Assembly (NCBI RefSeq): GCF_002356115.1
Contig: NZ_AP014836.1
Coordinates: forward strand, 1,737,091-1,801,090
Source of the DNA: Candidatus Nitrosoglobus terrae
GTDB taxonomy: Bacteria; Pseudomonadota; Gammaproteobacteria; Nitrosococcales; Nitrosococcaceae
DNA: 64,000 nucleotides
Reading direction: 5' to 3'
Both the position numbers and the translations under genes were made by a program. The notes under the pieces are model-generated. The model worked only from the letters and a program-made list of their open reading frames with translations, searched no databases and was not told the origin of the DNA. Position 1 is the first letter of the stretch, and each line of letters opens with the position of its first letter. This document shows, one piece after another, positions 9,022 to 16,621 of this stretch.

Positions 9022-10017
9022 TTACAATAAACCATCATTACGAATACAGGCTAACACTTTTTCCGGGCTTAAGGCTACCAAACACTGATGTGCCCGCTCT
9101 GTAGGGCACTGAGGCAGGTAACAGGGACTACAAGACACTGAATGGGTAAGTACCCGCTCCTTCTGGCCAACAGCGTGACTACGTTGCCAATCAGTAGGCC
9201 CAAATAGTGCATACACTGGAGTACCCGCAGCCGCTATAATATGCATAGGGGCTGAGTCAGTAGTAATTGCAAATCGAGCTTGGCGCGCCAGTGCAGCAAG
9301 TTCCAAGAGAGAGAAAGCTTCTGAAGCATCGATACCGATCACCTGAGCTAATTTTTGATTTAGACTAGAATCCTCTGCACCGCCTATCCAAATCACCGCT
9401 AACCCTTGCTGCTCAAGTATGGTTGCTAAGGTGATAAAATGAGCTTCTATCCAGCGCTTACTTTCCCAACGAGCGCTAGAACCAGCATGAATTAGGATCA
9501 TATCCCGTCCTAGTAATTTTTTTTGAGCTAGCCAGTCACGAACTACCCAATATTGCGCCCCACCAGCACCCAGATAAGGGCTAGTGGGAGCTATAGGTAA
9601 ATCCGCTGCTTCTAGTAATCTGTTAAGACGGCTAAAACTATGAACTTCGCCCGCTACAATACCCCGATTAGGGGGACAATGAGTATAGGGAAACCCAGAC
9701 CCAAGACCGTAGCGCTCATTCGCGCCAGAAAGCGCTACCATTGTTTTACTACGATCACTTCCTTGCAGATCAAAGAGGATTTGAAAAGATTGGCTGCGTA
9801 TCCATTGAATTGGAGCGGCTAGAGACTTAAGGCCTCTTCTTGGAAAAGATTGAATTTTTAAATAAGGAAATTCTGTAAACAGAGAAGCAAATTCAGGCGC
9901 CGTTAATAGCCAAACCTCTTTAGCTTTAGAATAATACTCCATAATTTGCTTTATATGGGGCATAGCAATAATCACATCTCCCAAGGCTCCCAGCTTGACA
10001 ATCAGTACTTGTTCCAT
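9022..10017 (-). CDS. Glycosyltransferase family 9, LPS heptosyltransferase-like
   Basis: A second GT9 protein, 331 residues, opening with VLIVKLGALGDVIIAMPHI and carrying the donor-binding stretch TTDSAPMHIIAAAGTPVYALFGPTDWQRSHAVG, which closely matches heptosyltransferases I-III. A cysteine-containing CSPCYLPQCP segment precedes the C-terminus, as in several WaaC/WaaF/WaaQ-type enzymes. It ends 6 bases from the convergent GT4 gene. Together with the 7-9 kb genes it points to an LPS inner-core cluster. Which heptose is added is not decidable here. Confidence 0.85.
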   Translation of the reverse strand: MEQVLIVKLGALGDVIIAMPHIKQIMEYYSKAKEVWLLTAPEFASLFTEFPYLKIQSFPRRGLKSLAAPIQWIRSQSFQILFDLQGSDRSKTMVALSGANERYGLGSGFPYTHCPPNRGIVAGEVHSFSRLNRLLEAADLPIAPTSPYLGAGGAQYWVVRDWLAQKKLLGRDMILIHAGSSARWESKRWIEAHFITLATILEQQGLAVIWIGGAEDSSLNQKLAQVIGIDASEAFSLLELAALARQARFAITTDSAPMHIIAAAGTPVYALFGPTDWQRSHAVGQKERVLTHSVSCSPCYLPQCPTERAHQCLVALSPEKVLACIRNDGLL

Positions 10018-10868
10018 GTAATTTACTATATATGTGGCCTTAGTTTAAATAAATTAAAATTTTATCAAAATGTAACATCAACAACTTGACTGACAAAAAG
10101 TAAAATAAAACCAATAACCATTTATGAAACGCTTAACATCAATGATGACGATGTGAGGCCTAGTGAAATTATAAAATAAATTACTCCTGCTACATGAAAA
10201 ACCAATCCTAAAAAACATCTAAAAATGTTGTAAACCGCTATAAACCTAAATGTTATTATATACTAATATTTATTAGTTTGATTGCCGTAGGGCTATGAAC
10301 AACTATTTTTACAACAGGCAAAATATGTAACAATTCGTTGTTAACAGTGTTTATAATTTCGTTTATTATCCTTTTAGATCATTTCTAATTTTATTTCAGG
10401 TCTACCATTGGTATATGAGATCAGCTAGCAATAAAACTGACACTAAATCAATGCGCTACAACGTAGGCAAATAAACTTATAATTAAATTTCGAATGTAGG
10501 TCATAAAACTTAGATTTTCTTTCATCGGTATGATAACATAAATTTGATATAAAATCAAACAGACAAGACCCATTGCACCTAATAAAAGTAAATATAAACT
10601 AATAAACCCGATACCCATAGATAAAATGGATTGGATTGTAACGTTATCAGAACTTAGTATTTGCAGAGGCGTAGTATTTTCCTAAAACTAAAAAATTAAA
10701 GATTTGTCCATTTTTTACGGGTACCTACAACCGTGTTTTAACTGATCTTCCAATTCGGTATCAGAGTTAACGGTTTACGCTTCACGACCGGCTAACCTGT
10801 ATCGGTTAACCTGAATTCTCGCTTGCTACGTTTTTCTTGCTTCATCCTAGCCCGTATTCTCATTTAGC
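10018..10868. other. AT-rich gap between a GT9 gene and the tnpB remnant
   Basis: About 850 bases, clearly poorer in G+C than the flanks. It holds one plausible small membrane-protein ORF (10448-10618, minus), a small inverted repeat TAACAA-TTCG-TTGTTA at 10329-10344, and, next to tnpB, sequence that should correspond to the right end of the IS200/IS605-type element. I see no tRNA or other named element in it. Most of it looks like decayed or non-coding DNA left by rearrangement. Confidence 0.5.
10448..10618 (-). CDS. Possible small hydrophobic protein in the AT-rich gap
   Basis: A 56-codon ORF on the minus strand starts at an ATG (10618) and would give a small membrane protein: a hydrophobic N-terminal helix (ISLYLLLLGAMGLVCLILYQ), a polar linker with PMKENL, and a second hydrophobic segment (LIISLFAYVVA). 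The same frame stays open upstream for about 20 further codons, without a standard start until the ATG. AT-rich DNA yields hydrophobic ORFs by chance, and no ribosome site is evident. This may be a decayed gene or noise. Confidence 0.25.
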   Translation of the reverse strand: MGIGFISLYLLLLGAMGLVCLILYQIYVIIPMKENLSFMTYIRNLIISLFAYVVAH

Positions 10869-11840
10869 TTATACTAAACAAGCTTCCGGTTTGTCTGCCA
10901 GTCCACAAGCTTTAATTCCCGTGCGCCTCACGGTATCCTGTCTGCCCGACCTGTCTTGCCGACAGGCAGACAGGCAGGTTAGTGCTTTCTGTAGGATAAC
11001 TTTAGCTGCTGCACTATCTCTATCATGATGAGCATGACATTCCTTGCATTCCCATTCTCGGACATTTACCAGCAGTTTCTCACCTATTGAGCCACAATCA
11101 GGGCAAATGCCAATAGAGCGTTCAAACCGGCCTATGGTCATTAATTGTCTACCATACCATTGGGCTTTATAGGTCAGTTGACAGCGTAGCTCAGACCAAT
11201 CGCAGTCCCCAACCGCTCTCGCTAGCTTTCCGTTGGCCATGATGCCACGCACGTTTAAGTCCTCAATTGCTGTTACTTGGTTTTCGCGTACGATTGAAGT
11301 ACTTAAGTCGTGCAGAAAATTCCCTCGCTTGCTGGCTATTCTTTGGTGGATACGGGCTACGCCTATTCTGTTTTTGGCTCTGTTACTTGAGCCTTTTACT
11401 TTTCTTGATAAGTCCCGTTGTGCAGATTTAAGCTTACGTAGATACTTGAAATAAAACTTCCTTGGTTTAACTCTATTACCGTTGCTATCGGCTATGAAGG
11501 GGGTTAACCCAAAATCTAACCCTATCGCTTTATCGGTTTCAGGGGGATTAATGACATCTATGTAATCACATTGAAGTGAGATAAACCATTGTCCTGAAGA
11601 ATTACAAGATACCGTAGCACTATTTGGGGTTACGGGTATCTCTTGAAAGCTCCAGACTACTTTAACCTTGCCTAGTTTCGGTAAATCATTTGGTTTAAAG
11701 ATTTTAGCACCTCTACGTTTATCTAACGTATAACAGCAAGACTTTACTTGATGACGCTTTTTAAACCTTGGGTATTTGCTTTGTTTAGAGAAAAAGCGCT
11801 TAAGGGCTTCATCTTGTGTCCAGAGTACATTAATATACAT
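10869..11840 (-). CDS. tnpB: IS200/IS605-family TnpB (RNA-guided nuclease), N-terminally truncated
   Basis: The 323-residue product matches TnpB/OrfB from the middle of its N-terminal region onward: ALKRFFSKQSKYPRFKKRHQ, then the RuvC-like nuclease with all three acidic motifs (IGLDFGLTPFI, AIEDLNVRG, HHDRDSAAAK) and a zinc ribbon CPDCGS...CKECH. Typical TnpB proteins have roughly 60-80 more residues before the FF..K.YP.FK segment. Those are missing here, and the similarity stops where the 36-bp palindrome begins. The apparent ATG start lies inside that palindrome, so the present start is an accident of the truncation. No tnpA is present, so the element is a remnant and probably inactive. Confidence 0.85.
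   Translation of the reverse strand: MYINVLWTQDEALKRFFSKQSKYPRFKKRHQVKSCCYTLDKRRGAKIFKPNDLPKLGKVKVVWSFQEIPVTPNSATVSCNSSGQWFISLQCDYIDVINPPETDKAIGLDFGLTPFIADSNGNRVKPRKFYFKYLRKLKSAQRDLSRKVKGSSNRAKNRIGVARIHQRIASKRGNFLHDLSTSIVRENQVTAIEDLNVRGIMANGKLARAVGDCDWSELRCQLTYKAQWYGRQLMTIGRFERSIGICPDCGSIGEKLLVNVREWECKECHAHHDRDSAAAKVILQKALTCLSACRQDRSGRQDTVRRTGIKACGLADKPEACLV
10937..10974 (-). repeat. Nested inverted repeat at the 3' end of tnpB
   Basis: CCTGTCTGCC (10937-10946) pairs with GGCAGACAGG (10965-10974), and inside it CCTGTC (10950-10955) pairs with GACAGG (10961-10966). On the tnpB strand the right arm continues as an 8-base tandem repeat CTGCCTGT. It encodes part of the C-terminal tail. In IS200/IS605 elements the guide (omega) RNA overlaps the 3' end of tnpB, so a structured segment here is expected, but no guide boundary could be placed. 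Confidence 0.45.
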
Positions 11841-11861
11841 ACATGTATGTATATTAATGTA
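11826..11861. promoter_or_regulatory. Perfect 36-bp palindrome, probable TetR/AcrR-type operator
   Basis: The half-site TACATTAATATACATACA is followed with no spacer by its exact reverse complement. The core TACATACATGTATGTA contains the TACATACAT half-site found in AcrR operators of enterobacteria. It ends 10 bases before the ATG of a tetR-family gene, the usual place for an autoregulatory operator that also serves a divergent efflux operon. The divergent side now holds only the truncated tnpB. Confidence 0.8.
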
Positions 11862-11871
11862 AGGGTTAGTT

Positions 11872-12492
11872 ATGGTTCGGAGGACAAAAGAGGATGCTCA
11901 AGAAACACGGGAAAATATCCTAGAGGCTGCATCTATTATCTTTGTAAAAAAAGGAGTAGCTAAGGCAAGTCTTGAGGAGATAGCCCAAGAAGCTAGAGTC
12001 ACACGGGGAGCAATATACTGGCATTTCAAAAATAAGATGGATATTTTCCAAGCACTTCATGATCAGCTGTATAAGCCATTAACAGATATGATCTTACAAG
12101 ATTTGGAAAAAGGACACCCAAATCCATTAAAGCAGCTAGAAGAGCTATGTGTAAAATTACTTATAGATTTAGAGCATAATGCTCAGAAAAAACGTATTCT
12201 TACTATTTTTTTCCTAAAGTGCGACTACTCTGGCGAAATGGAAGAAATTCTAAGGAAGCAAAATGCAAGAAAAATAGAAAGCTTTAGCTTATTTACTCGT
12301 TATTTCGAGCGCGCTCAGCATAAAAAATATTTACCCCCTGAGACTAATCCAAAAATTCTTACCTTATCCATCTCTTGTTATTTGACTGGCATTGCTCAAG
12401 AGTATATCCGTAATCGAGGCTATTTTAGCTTGGAAGAACAAGGGCCTGCTATGATGCGGCAGTTTTTTGCAGGGTTTAGTAAAAAAGTATAA
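11872..12492 (+). CDS. TetR-family repressor, AcrR/TtgR-like
   Basis: A 206-residue TetR regulator. Residues 10-60 form the DNA-binding domain (ETRENILEAASIIFVKKGVAKASLEEIAQEARVTRGAIYWHFKNK), nearly identical in style to AcrR, TtgR and MtrR, which repress RND multidrug pumps and bind varied ligands. The C-terminal domain (FFLKCDYSGEMEEILRKQ, YISGL-like LTGIAQEYIRNRG) matches the AcrR type. A perfect 36-bp palindrome sits just upstream. No efflux pump gene adjoins it now, so its target was either lost when tnpB landed there or lies elsewhere. Autoregulation is likely from the operator position. Confidence 0.9.
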   Translation: MVRRTKEDAQETRENILEAASIIFVKKGVAKASLEEIAQEARVTRGAIYWHFKNKMDIFQALHDQLYKPLTDMILQDLEKGHPNPLKQLEELCVKLLIDLEHNAQKKRILTIFFLKCDYSGEMEEILRKQNARKIESFSLFTRYFERAQHKKYLPPETNPKILTLSISCYLTGIAQEYIRNRGYFSLEEQGPAMMRQFFAGFSKKV

Positions 12493-12570
12493 TCTCGGAG
12501 ATGATTCAATATTTTTCAATGAATATGCTTCCTAGAGCGAACTCGCTTTAGCTAAATATAATAGGAAAAT

Positions 12571-13284
12571 CTACTTTCTTTCCTCGCCAGTGGGTGAGAG
12601 GTGGAATTCTTTAACCGACTTCAGCCGACCCAAAACCTCCGCTAATCTACTGATATTGGAGGCACGATGGGTACAAATAACCATACTGTATTCGAAGAAT
12701 TCCTTATCACCATTTAGCCAATACTTAAGATTTGACATAGTAAAACCATACTCAGCAATAAGGTGTCGTACCTCAGCTTCTGGCATCCTATCGCTATAAG
12801 CAAAGCGTACGATCAAATAAGCATAGGACTGCGCTGGAATTTTAGTCTCAATCCATTTAAAAACAGACAATATCCCCAGAGTAAGCAAAGCTGCTAACGC
12901 AGCTGGAAAATAAAAACCAATACCAATCAGGATACCAATAGCGGCAGTTGCTAAGATAGAAGCGGCGGTAGTAAGACCCCGAACTGACCCTCCATCCTGC
13001 ATGATAACACCAGCGCCAAGGAAACCAATACCCGTCATGATTCCTTGTGCCATCCTAGTGGGATCCATACTGGTATGTCCTAGGGCGGCACTTGAAAGCC
13101 AATGGGTTTCGTATACTGTAATGAGCATCAGTAGGCAGGTAGAAAGACACACTAACGCACAAGTACGAAACCCAGCGGGCCGACTATGATAGCTTCGCTC
13201 AAGGCCAATGGCAGCCCCTACCAAAAGCGCTGCCAATAACCGTAAAATAAGCTCATTATAGATCCCATTGAAAACATTCTGCAT
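12571..13284 (-). CDS. MgtC/SapB-family inner-membrane protein
   Basis: A 237-residue protein with the MgtC/SapB fold: an N-terminal membrane part of about five helices (LLAALLVGAAIGLERSYHSRPAGFRTCALVCLST, GIGFLGAGVIMQDGGSVRGLTTAASILATAAIGILIGIG) and a soluble ACT-like C-terminal domain of about 90 residues. The GLERSYHSRPAGFRT stretch is the family signature. Some members inhibit the F1Fo ATPase or support growth in low magnesium; many environmental homologues are uncharacterised. It converges with the tetR gene and is divergent from the metal-sensor cluster. Confidence 0.88.
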   Translation of the reverse strand: MQNVFNGIYNELILRLLAALLVGAAIGLERSYHSRPAGFRTCALVCLSTCLLMLITVYETHWLSSAALGHTSMDPTRMAQGIMTGIGFLGAGVIMQDGGSVRGLTTAASILATAAIGILIGIGFYFPAALAALLTLGILSVFKWIETKIPAQSYAYLIVRFAYSDRMPEAEVRHLIAEYGFTMSNLKYWLNGDKEFFEYSMVICTHRASNISRLAEVLGRLKSVKEFHLSPTGEERK

Positions 13285-13466
13285 ATTATCCCACCCTGAG
13301 TCTTCCCCTGTTTTTTACTTTAATACATGTTTTAAATAACAAGCACAACTTCCGGCATAGCATCTACATAATTAAGCGTAGACAGCGAAGGTTTTTCATT
13401 ATCAGATCGTATAACTCTATGTATCCTGAAATCAGGGGAACATTAACTACCTAAAAGAGGAAGGAA

Positions 13467-13922
13467 ATGAAAAGATTACTTATTGCTATACTCGCCACCT
13501 CACTTATTACTGGATTTGCTACTGCAAACGAGGGTAAAGAAGGCGATTGGAAACAACGCCACCATGAACAAATGGAACAGGCGCTTTCCCAGATTCCACA
13601 AGATAAAGCAACATTGGTAAGGAACTGGATGCAGCAAATGAAGCAAGAAAGGAAAGCCGCCCATCAACAGCTAAAGGAGTTACATAAGCAAGTAAAGACA
13701 ATAGCATCAGCCGAGACTTTTGATAAGGGAGCCTTCCTCGCTAAAATGACTCAAATTAGGCAGATCAAATCCCAAAGAGCAGAAAAATACGCCCTAACAG
13801 CCGCTGATCTAGGCGAAAAATTAACAGCTCAAGAACGTAATACGCTGCTAAAAGCCTTTAAAGGTCATGATGGCCATGGCCATCACAACGAAAAACAAGA
13901 GGATCAGCACCACAGCAACTAA
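13467..13922 (+). CDS. Periplasmic Spy/CnrX-like metal-responsive protein with His-rich tail
   Basis: A 151-residue exported protein: signal peptide MKRLLIAILATSLITGFATA with a cleavage site near residue 20, then a helical body rich in Q, K and E with conserved spacing for the Spy/CpxP/CnrX heavy-metal-resistance family (LTAQERNTLLKAF near the end resembles their LTPEQR motif). The tail is KGHDGHGHHNEKQEDQHHSN, a likely metal-binding segment. AGAGGAAGGA precedes the ATG. It is followed after 21 bases by an ECF sigma gene, so it probably feeds into or is controlled by that system. The metal is unknown; copper, nickel, cobalt or zinc are possible. Confidence 0.75.
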   Translation: MKRLLIAILATSLITGFATANEGKEGDWKQRHHEQMEQALSQIPQDKATLVRNWMQQMKQERKAAHQQLKELHKQVKTIASAETFDKGAFLAKMTQIRQIKSQRAEKYALTAADLGEKLTAQERNTLLKAFKGHDGHGHHNEKQEDQHHSN

Positions 13923-13943
13923 GAGGACGCAGCGCCAAGTAGG

Positions 13944-14537
13944 ATGGCTATAGCCTCCATTATCCAAGAGAGCGCTATTTCGACTCTTGCTAGAGAAGAG
14001 GATAATTGCGGTGATGCCATCCTTATGGGGTGGGTGCGGCAAGGAAATCATACCGCATTCACTCGCCTTGTTGAACGCCATGCAGAGCGATTCTATCGCC
14101 TTGCTTATCGCTATCTACAGCACCGCCAAGAAGCTGAAGATATCGTACAGCAATCATTCACCCGATTATGGGGGCAGCCAGAATTATGGAATCCAGCAAA
14201 GCAAGTGCAGTTTACTACTTGGTTTTATCGAGTCATTATCAATGCCTGCCTAGATGCGCGTAAGGGGCGACGTATATGGGTGGAGGTGTCAGAAGAGATT
14301 AATGATACTGCGTTATTGCCCGACGATAGGCTGCAAAAACATGAAGAACAGCGGGTACTAGAGCGTGAGATTCAAGCATTACCCGAACGGCAACAAACTG
14401 CATTAAACCTCTGTTTCTATGAAGGAATCAGTAATCAAGAAGCGGCTGAAATCATGGGCATAGGACTTAAAGCACTACAATCGCTCCTCATACGCGCTAA
14501 AACCACATTAAAAGAGCGGATGAAAATCTGCCTGTGA
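13944..14537 (+). CDS. ECF-type RNA polymerase sigma factor (CnrH-like)
   Basis: A 197-residue sigma factor with region 2 (HAERFYRLAYRYLQHRQEAEDIVQQSF, binding core polymerase and the -10 element) and region 4 (LPERQQTALNLCFYEGISNQEAAEIMGIG, the -35 helix-turn-helix). There is no long region 1 or 3, so it is an ECF sigma. Gene order sensor-sigma-TM protein-sensor resembles cnrYXH of Cupriavidus metallidurans, where CnrH drives metal-efflux genes. The ATG at 13944 has only a weak ribosome site, hinting at coupling with the upstream gene. Its targets are not evident in the window. Confidence 0.9.
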   Translation: MAIASIIQESAISTLAREEDNCGDAILMGWVRQGNHTAFTRLVERHAERFYRLAYRYLQHRQEAEDIVQQSFTRLWGQPELWNPAKQVQFTTWFYRVIINACLDARKGRRIWVEVSEEINDTALLPDDRLQKHEEQRVLEREIQALPERQQTALNLCFYEGISNQEAAEIMGIGLKALQSLLIRAKTTLKERMKICL

Positions 14538-14544
14538 GCAGCCA

Positions 14545-14895
14545 ATGGAGCATGAAGAACAAGAAGATCAAGAAGCATTAAAGCTGGATAGACTGCTTAA
14601 GCAGCGAGCAGAGCCTCCAGAATCACCAAAACTAGTAGCCCGTATTATTGGAGCAACAATGCAGTCTGTACCCAAAAAACAAGTTTACCCCAATCTAGGA
14701 GGCATAATGGGGCTACTCGCCGAAGTCATACCCCAACCCATCCATATTCTCTTCACTGTGCTACTCTTGGGTTTTCTATGCGGGTATGTGATACCACTGC
14801 AAATATCGGACTCAATCCCTTCCCCTCTGCAGCTGACAAAAACCTTAGCGCAAGATTTTTTCATGACTGATGAAACTGAAACACTTTTTCCATGA
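14545..14895 (+). CDS. Single-pass membrane protein, probable anti-sigma factor (CnrY-like position)
   Basis: A 116-residue protein with a charged cytoplasmic N-terminal region (EEQEDQEALKLDRLLKQRAEPPESP), one transmembrane helix at about residues 66-86 (PIHILFTVLLLGFLCGYVIP) and a short periplasmic tail. Size and topology fit small anti-sigma proteins such as CnrY, which hold the ECF sigma at the membrane through the N-terminal segment. It starts 7 bases after the sigma gene and overlaps the next gene by ATGA. Sequence similarity to a named anti-sigma is not obvious. The role is inferred from position and topology. Confidence 0.6.
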   Translation: MEHEEQEDQEALKLDRLLKQRAEPPESPKLVARIIGATMQSVPKKQVYPNLGGIMGLLAEVIPQPIHILFTVLLLGFLCGYVIPLQISDSIPSPLQLTKTLAQDFFMTDETETLFP

Positions 14896-15320
14896 AAAAA
14901 TTAAAGGGATTACTCGCCGTTTCATTGCTCACTAACGTCATGCTTGGGGGGATAATTGTAGGCCATCTCTCTCACCGTTGGGGTCATAGTATGATCACTG
15001 CCATACAAGAATCACTTAAAACCTCTAGCCTACCAAAAGCACGGCAGGAGGCGCTCCAAATGCAGCTCGTCAAGGTACGGCAAGAAGGGAAAGCTACTCA
15101 TAAAGAGATACGCGCTGCGCATAAGGCGTTGCTGGCTATATTGGCAGCTCCCGTATTTGATGGACAAGCCTATGATATCCAGATTGATCACGTACATACT
15201 TTGTACAGTCAGCAACTGAATCGGGTCTCAAAGACCATTAAGGAAACAGCAGAAGAAATGAATCCCGCAGAGCGAGCCGCACTGGCGGATGCACTGCGGC
15301 ATTTATCCCAAAAGAAATAA
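14892..15320 (+). CDS. Membrane-anchored periplasmic metal sensor (CnrX-like)
   Basis: A 142-residue protein with one N-terminal transmembrane anchor (residues 7-24, LLAVSLLTNVMLGGIIVG) and a helical periplasmic domain. His28 and His32 (HRWGH) lie just outside the membrane with the HxxxH spacing of the CnrX metal site. Further His residues occur in DHVHTLYSQQ, and MNPAERAALADAL resembles the C-terminal LTxxQR-type motif. It overlaps the probable anti-sigma gene by 4 bases (ATGA), so the two should be made in step. CnrX signals through CnrY to release CnrH, and the same logic is inferred here. Confidence 0.72.
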   Translation: MKKLKGLLAVSLLTNVMLGGIIVGHLSHRWGHSMITAIQESLKTSSLPKARQEALQMQLVKVRQEGKATHKEIRAAHKALLAILAAPVFDGQAYDIQIDHVHTLYSQQLNRVSKTIKETAEEMNPAERAALADALRHLSQKK

Positions 15321-15355
15321 TAGCCACCTAATATTATCTGTGTAGATATTAGAGC

Positions 15356-15404
15356 GGCGCTGCTGAAGGGTAAAAGAAGCTCATCATCACCCCTCAGCAG
15401 CGCC
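15356..15404. terminator. Strong hairpin between convergent genes
   Basis: GGCGCTGCTGAAGGG (15356-15370) pairs with CCCCTCAGCAGCGCC (15390-15404): 15 positions with one mismatch and a 19-base loop. It lies between the metal-sensor cluster and the convergent PEP-CTERM gene, the right place for a shared terminator. No T-run follows on either strand, so it may act as an mRNA 3' end stabiliser or a weak terminator. Confidence 0.5.
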
Positions 15405-15460
15405 AGTGGTACTTATCCTCCGATTAATCTGGGGAATATTTTTCTACGACGTTTTACCGC

Positions 15461-16621
15461 TTACCCTTCCCTTCTGGTCTGCCGTCGGCCTATGATACCT
15501 AACAACCCTAGCCCCAAGCTTAAAAGAGCCAGACTTGAGGGTAGAGGTACACTCGCTGTAGTAGGAATAGCTAGGAAGGGAACATCAACACTACCATTAT
15601 TAGTTGCCCCTGTTCCCAAAATCCAGCCTTGATTATTAATACCAGTTGCTTGATTTAAGCTGCTAAACATCGTCTTGCTCGCAGGCGTGAGTAAATTATA
15701 CAGATTATACTGAGCTCCCTGATCGTCGAGAAAAGCGCCACCACTACTGCTCTGGCCTACTATTTCGCCACTATCATTGATACCATAACCCGTGCCACCT
15801 AAAGAAATAATCTGACCAGTACTAGGATTATAAAGCCCAAAACTCCCCACTGCCTGACCGCTATTATTAATAGCATAGCCCGTACCCCCTAGGGAGGTAA
15901 TTTTGCCGGTGGTGGGATTATAAAAGCCAAAACTCCCCGTAGCTTGACCGTTATCGTTAACAGCGTACCCTGTCCCTGCCCCTAAATTAATCCCTTTATC
16001 CGTATTAAAATTAAAAATAACCGCATCATTCCCAATCTGACCAATGGCTTGATTATTGTTACTGATACCATAAAATTCGCCGCCTGTTACTGTTATCTGA
16101 TCTGGTGATACCGGCTGGCCGGTGCTTGGATCTGTTACAAAGCCATCATTGTTTATAGCATAGGTTTGATATATACCATTATTGTCTAATCCGACTGCTA
16201 ACCCCGTACCCCCACTAAAGACGGCCGCAGAACCCCCAAATGAGTTCCCTGGGGAGGTGAAGGCGCTACCCGCTACCTGACCGTTGTTATTCAAATCATT
16301 ACCAAAATAATCTCCATCGCCTGGGGATACTGGAGAGCTAGTAAGGAAGTCACCGTTGTTAAGATTGGTATAAGAACTAACAAAAACATCAAAACCGGCC
16401 TGCTCTGCATTAATCAGTAGCTGGTTATTATTATTAATCCCACTAACACCAGTAAAACCAGGTACGCTTGGGCTAAGTTCAATCACCCTATAAGAAGGCA
16501 CGGCCCAAGCGCTGGAAGTAGTAATCACTCCGATTAGAATCAAACCAGTACAAAGCAGTGCCTTGAAATAAGGCCCTATCTTAGAGGCACCCTTTAAGCT
16601 TTCTAGATAAAGAAATTTCAT
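15461..16621 (-). CDS. HAF-repeat extracellular protein with PEP-CTERM-like sorting signal
   Basis: A 386-residue secreted protein. A long N-terminal region ends in a signal peptide (LLCTGLILIGVITTSSAWA). The body is built of HAF-type repeats, each with a (I/V)N(N/D)xGQ(A/V)xG core; two adjacent copies are close (GKITSLGGTGYAINNSGQ and GQIISLGGTGYGINDSGE) and give DNA repeats near 15.78-15.96 kb. The C-terminus is VPLPSSLALLSLGLGLLGIIG followed by RRQTRREG: a VPLP motif, one hydrophobic helix and an arginine cluster, which is the PEP-CTERM signal for exosortase processing. AGAGAGG precedes the ATG. The role is unknown; such proteins are usually surface- or biofilm-associated. No exosortase is in the window. 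Confidence 0.82.
   Translation of the reverse strand: MKFLYLESLKGASKIGPYFKALLCTGLILIGVITTSSAWAVPSYRVIELSPSVPGFTGVSGINNNNQLLINAEQAGFDVFVSSYTNLNNGDFLTSSPVSPGDGDYFGNDLNNNGQVAGSAFTSPGNSFGGSAAVFSGGTGLAVGLDNNGIYQTYAINNDGFVTDPSTGQPVSPDQITVTGGEFYGISNNNQAIGQIGNDAVIFNFNTDKGINLGAGTGYAVNDNGQATGSFGFYNPTTGKITSLGGTGYAINNSGQAVGSFGLYNPSTGQIISLGGTGYGINDSGEIVGQSSSGGAFLDDQGAQYNLYNLLTPASKTMFSSLNQATGINNQGWILGTGATNNGSVDVPFLAIPTTASVPLPSSLALLSLGLGLLGIIGRRQTRREG

Noticed and set aside
10837-11028. Plus-strand ORF over the tnpB 3' end
   Set aside because: It is antisense to a recognised domain-bearing gene and reads through the inverted repeat; no independent support.
10869-11840. TnpB as a nuclease-dead repressor (TldR type)
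   Set aside because: All three RuvC acidic motifs and the zinc ribbon are intact; only the N-terminal part is lost, which fits truncation of an IS, not domestication.
15356-15404. Hairpin as a definite rho-independent terminator
   Set aside because: The stem is strong, but no T-run follows on either strand, so it is listed only as a possible terminator.
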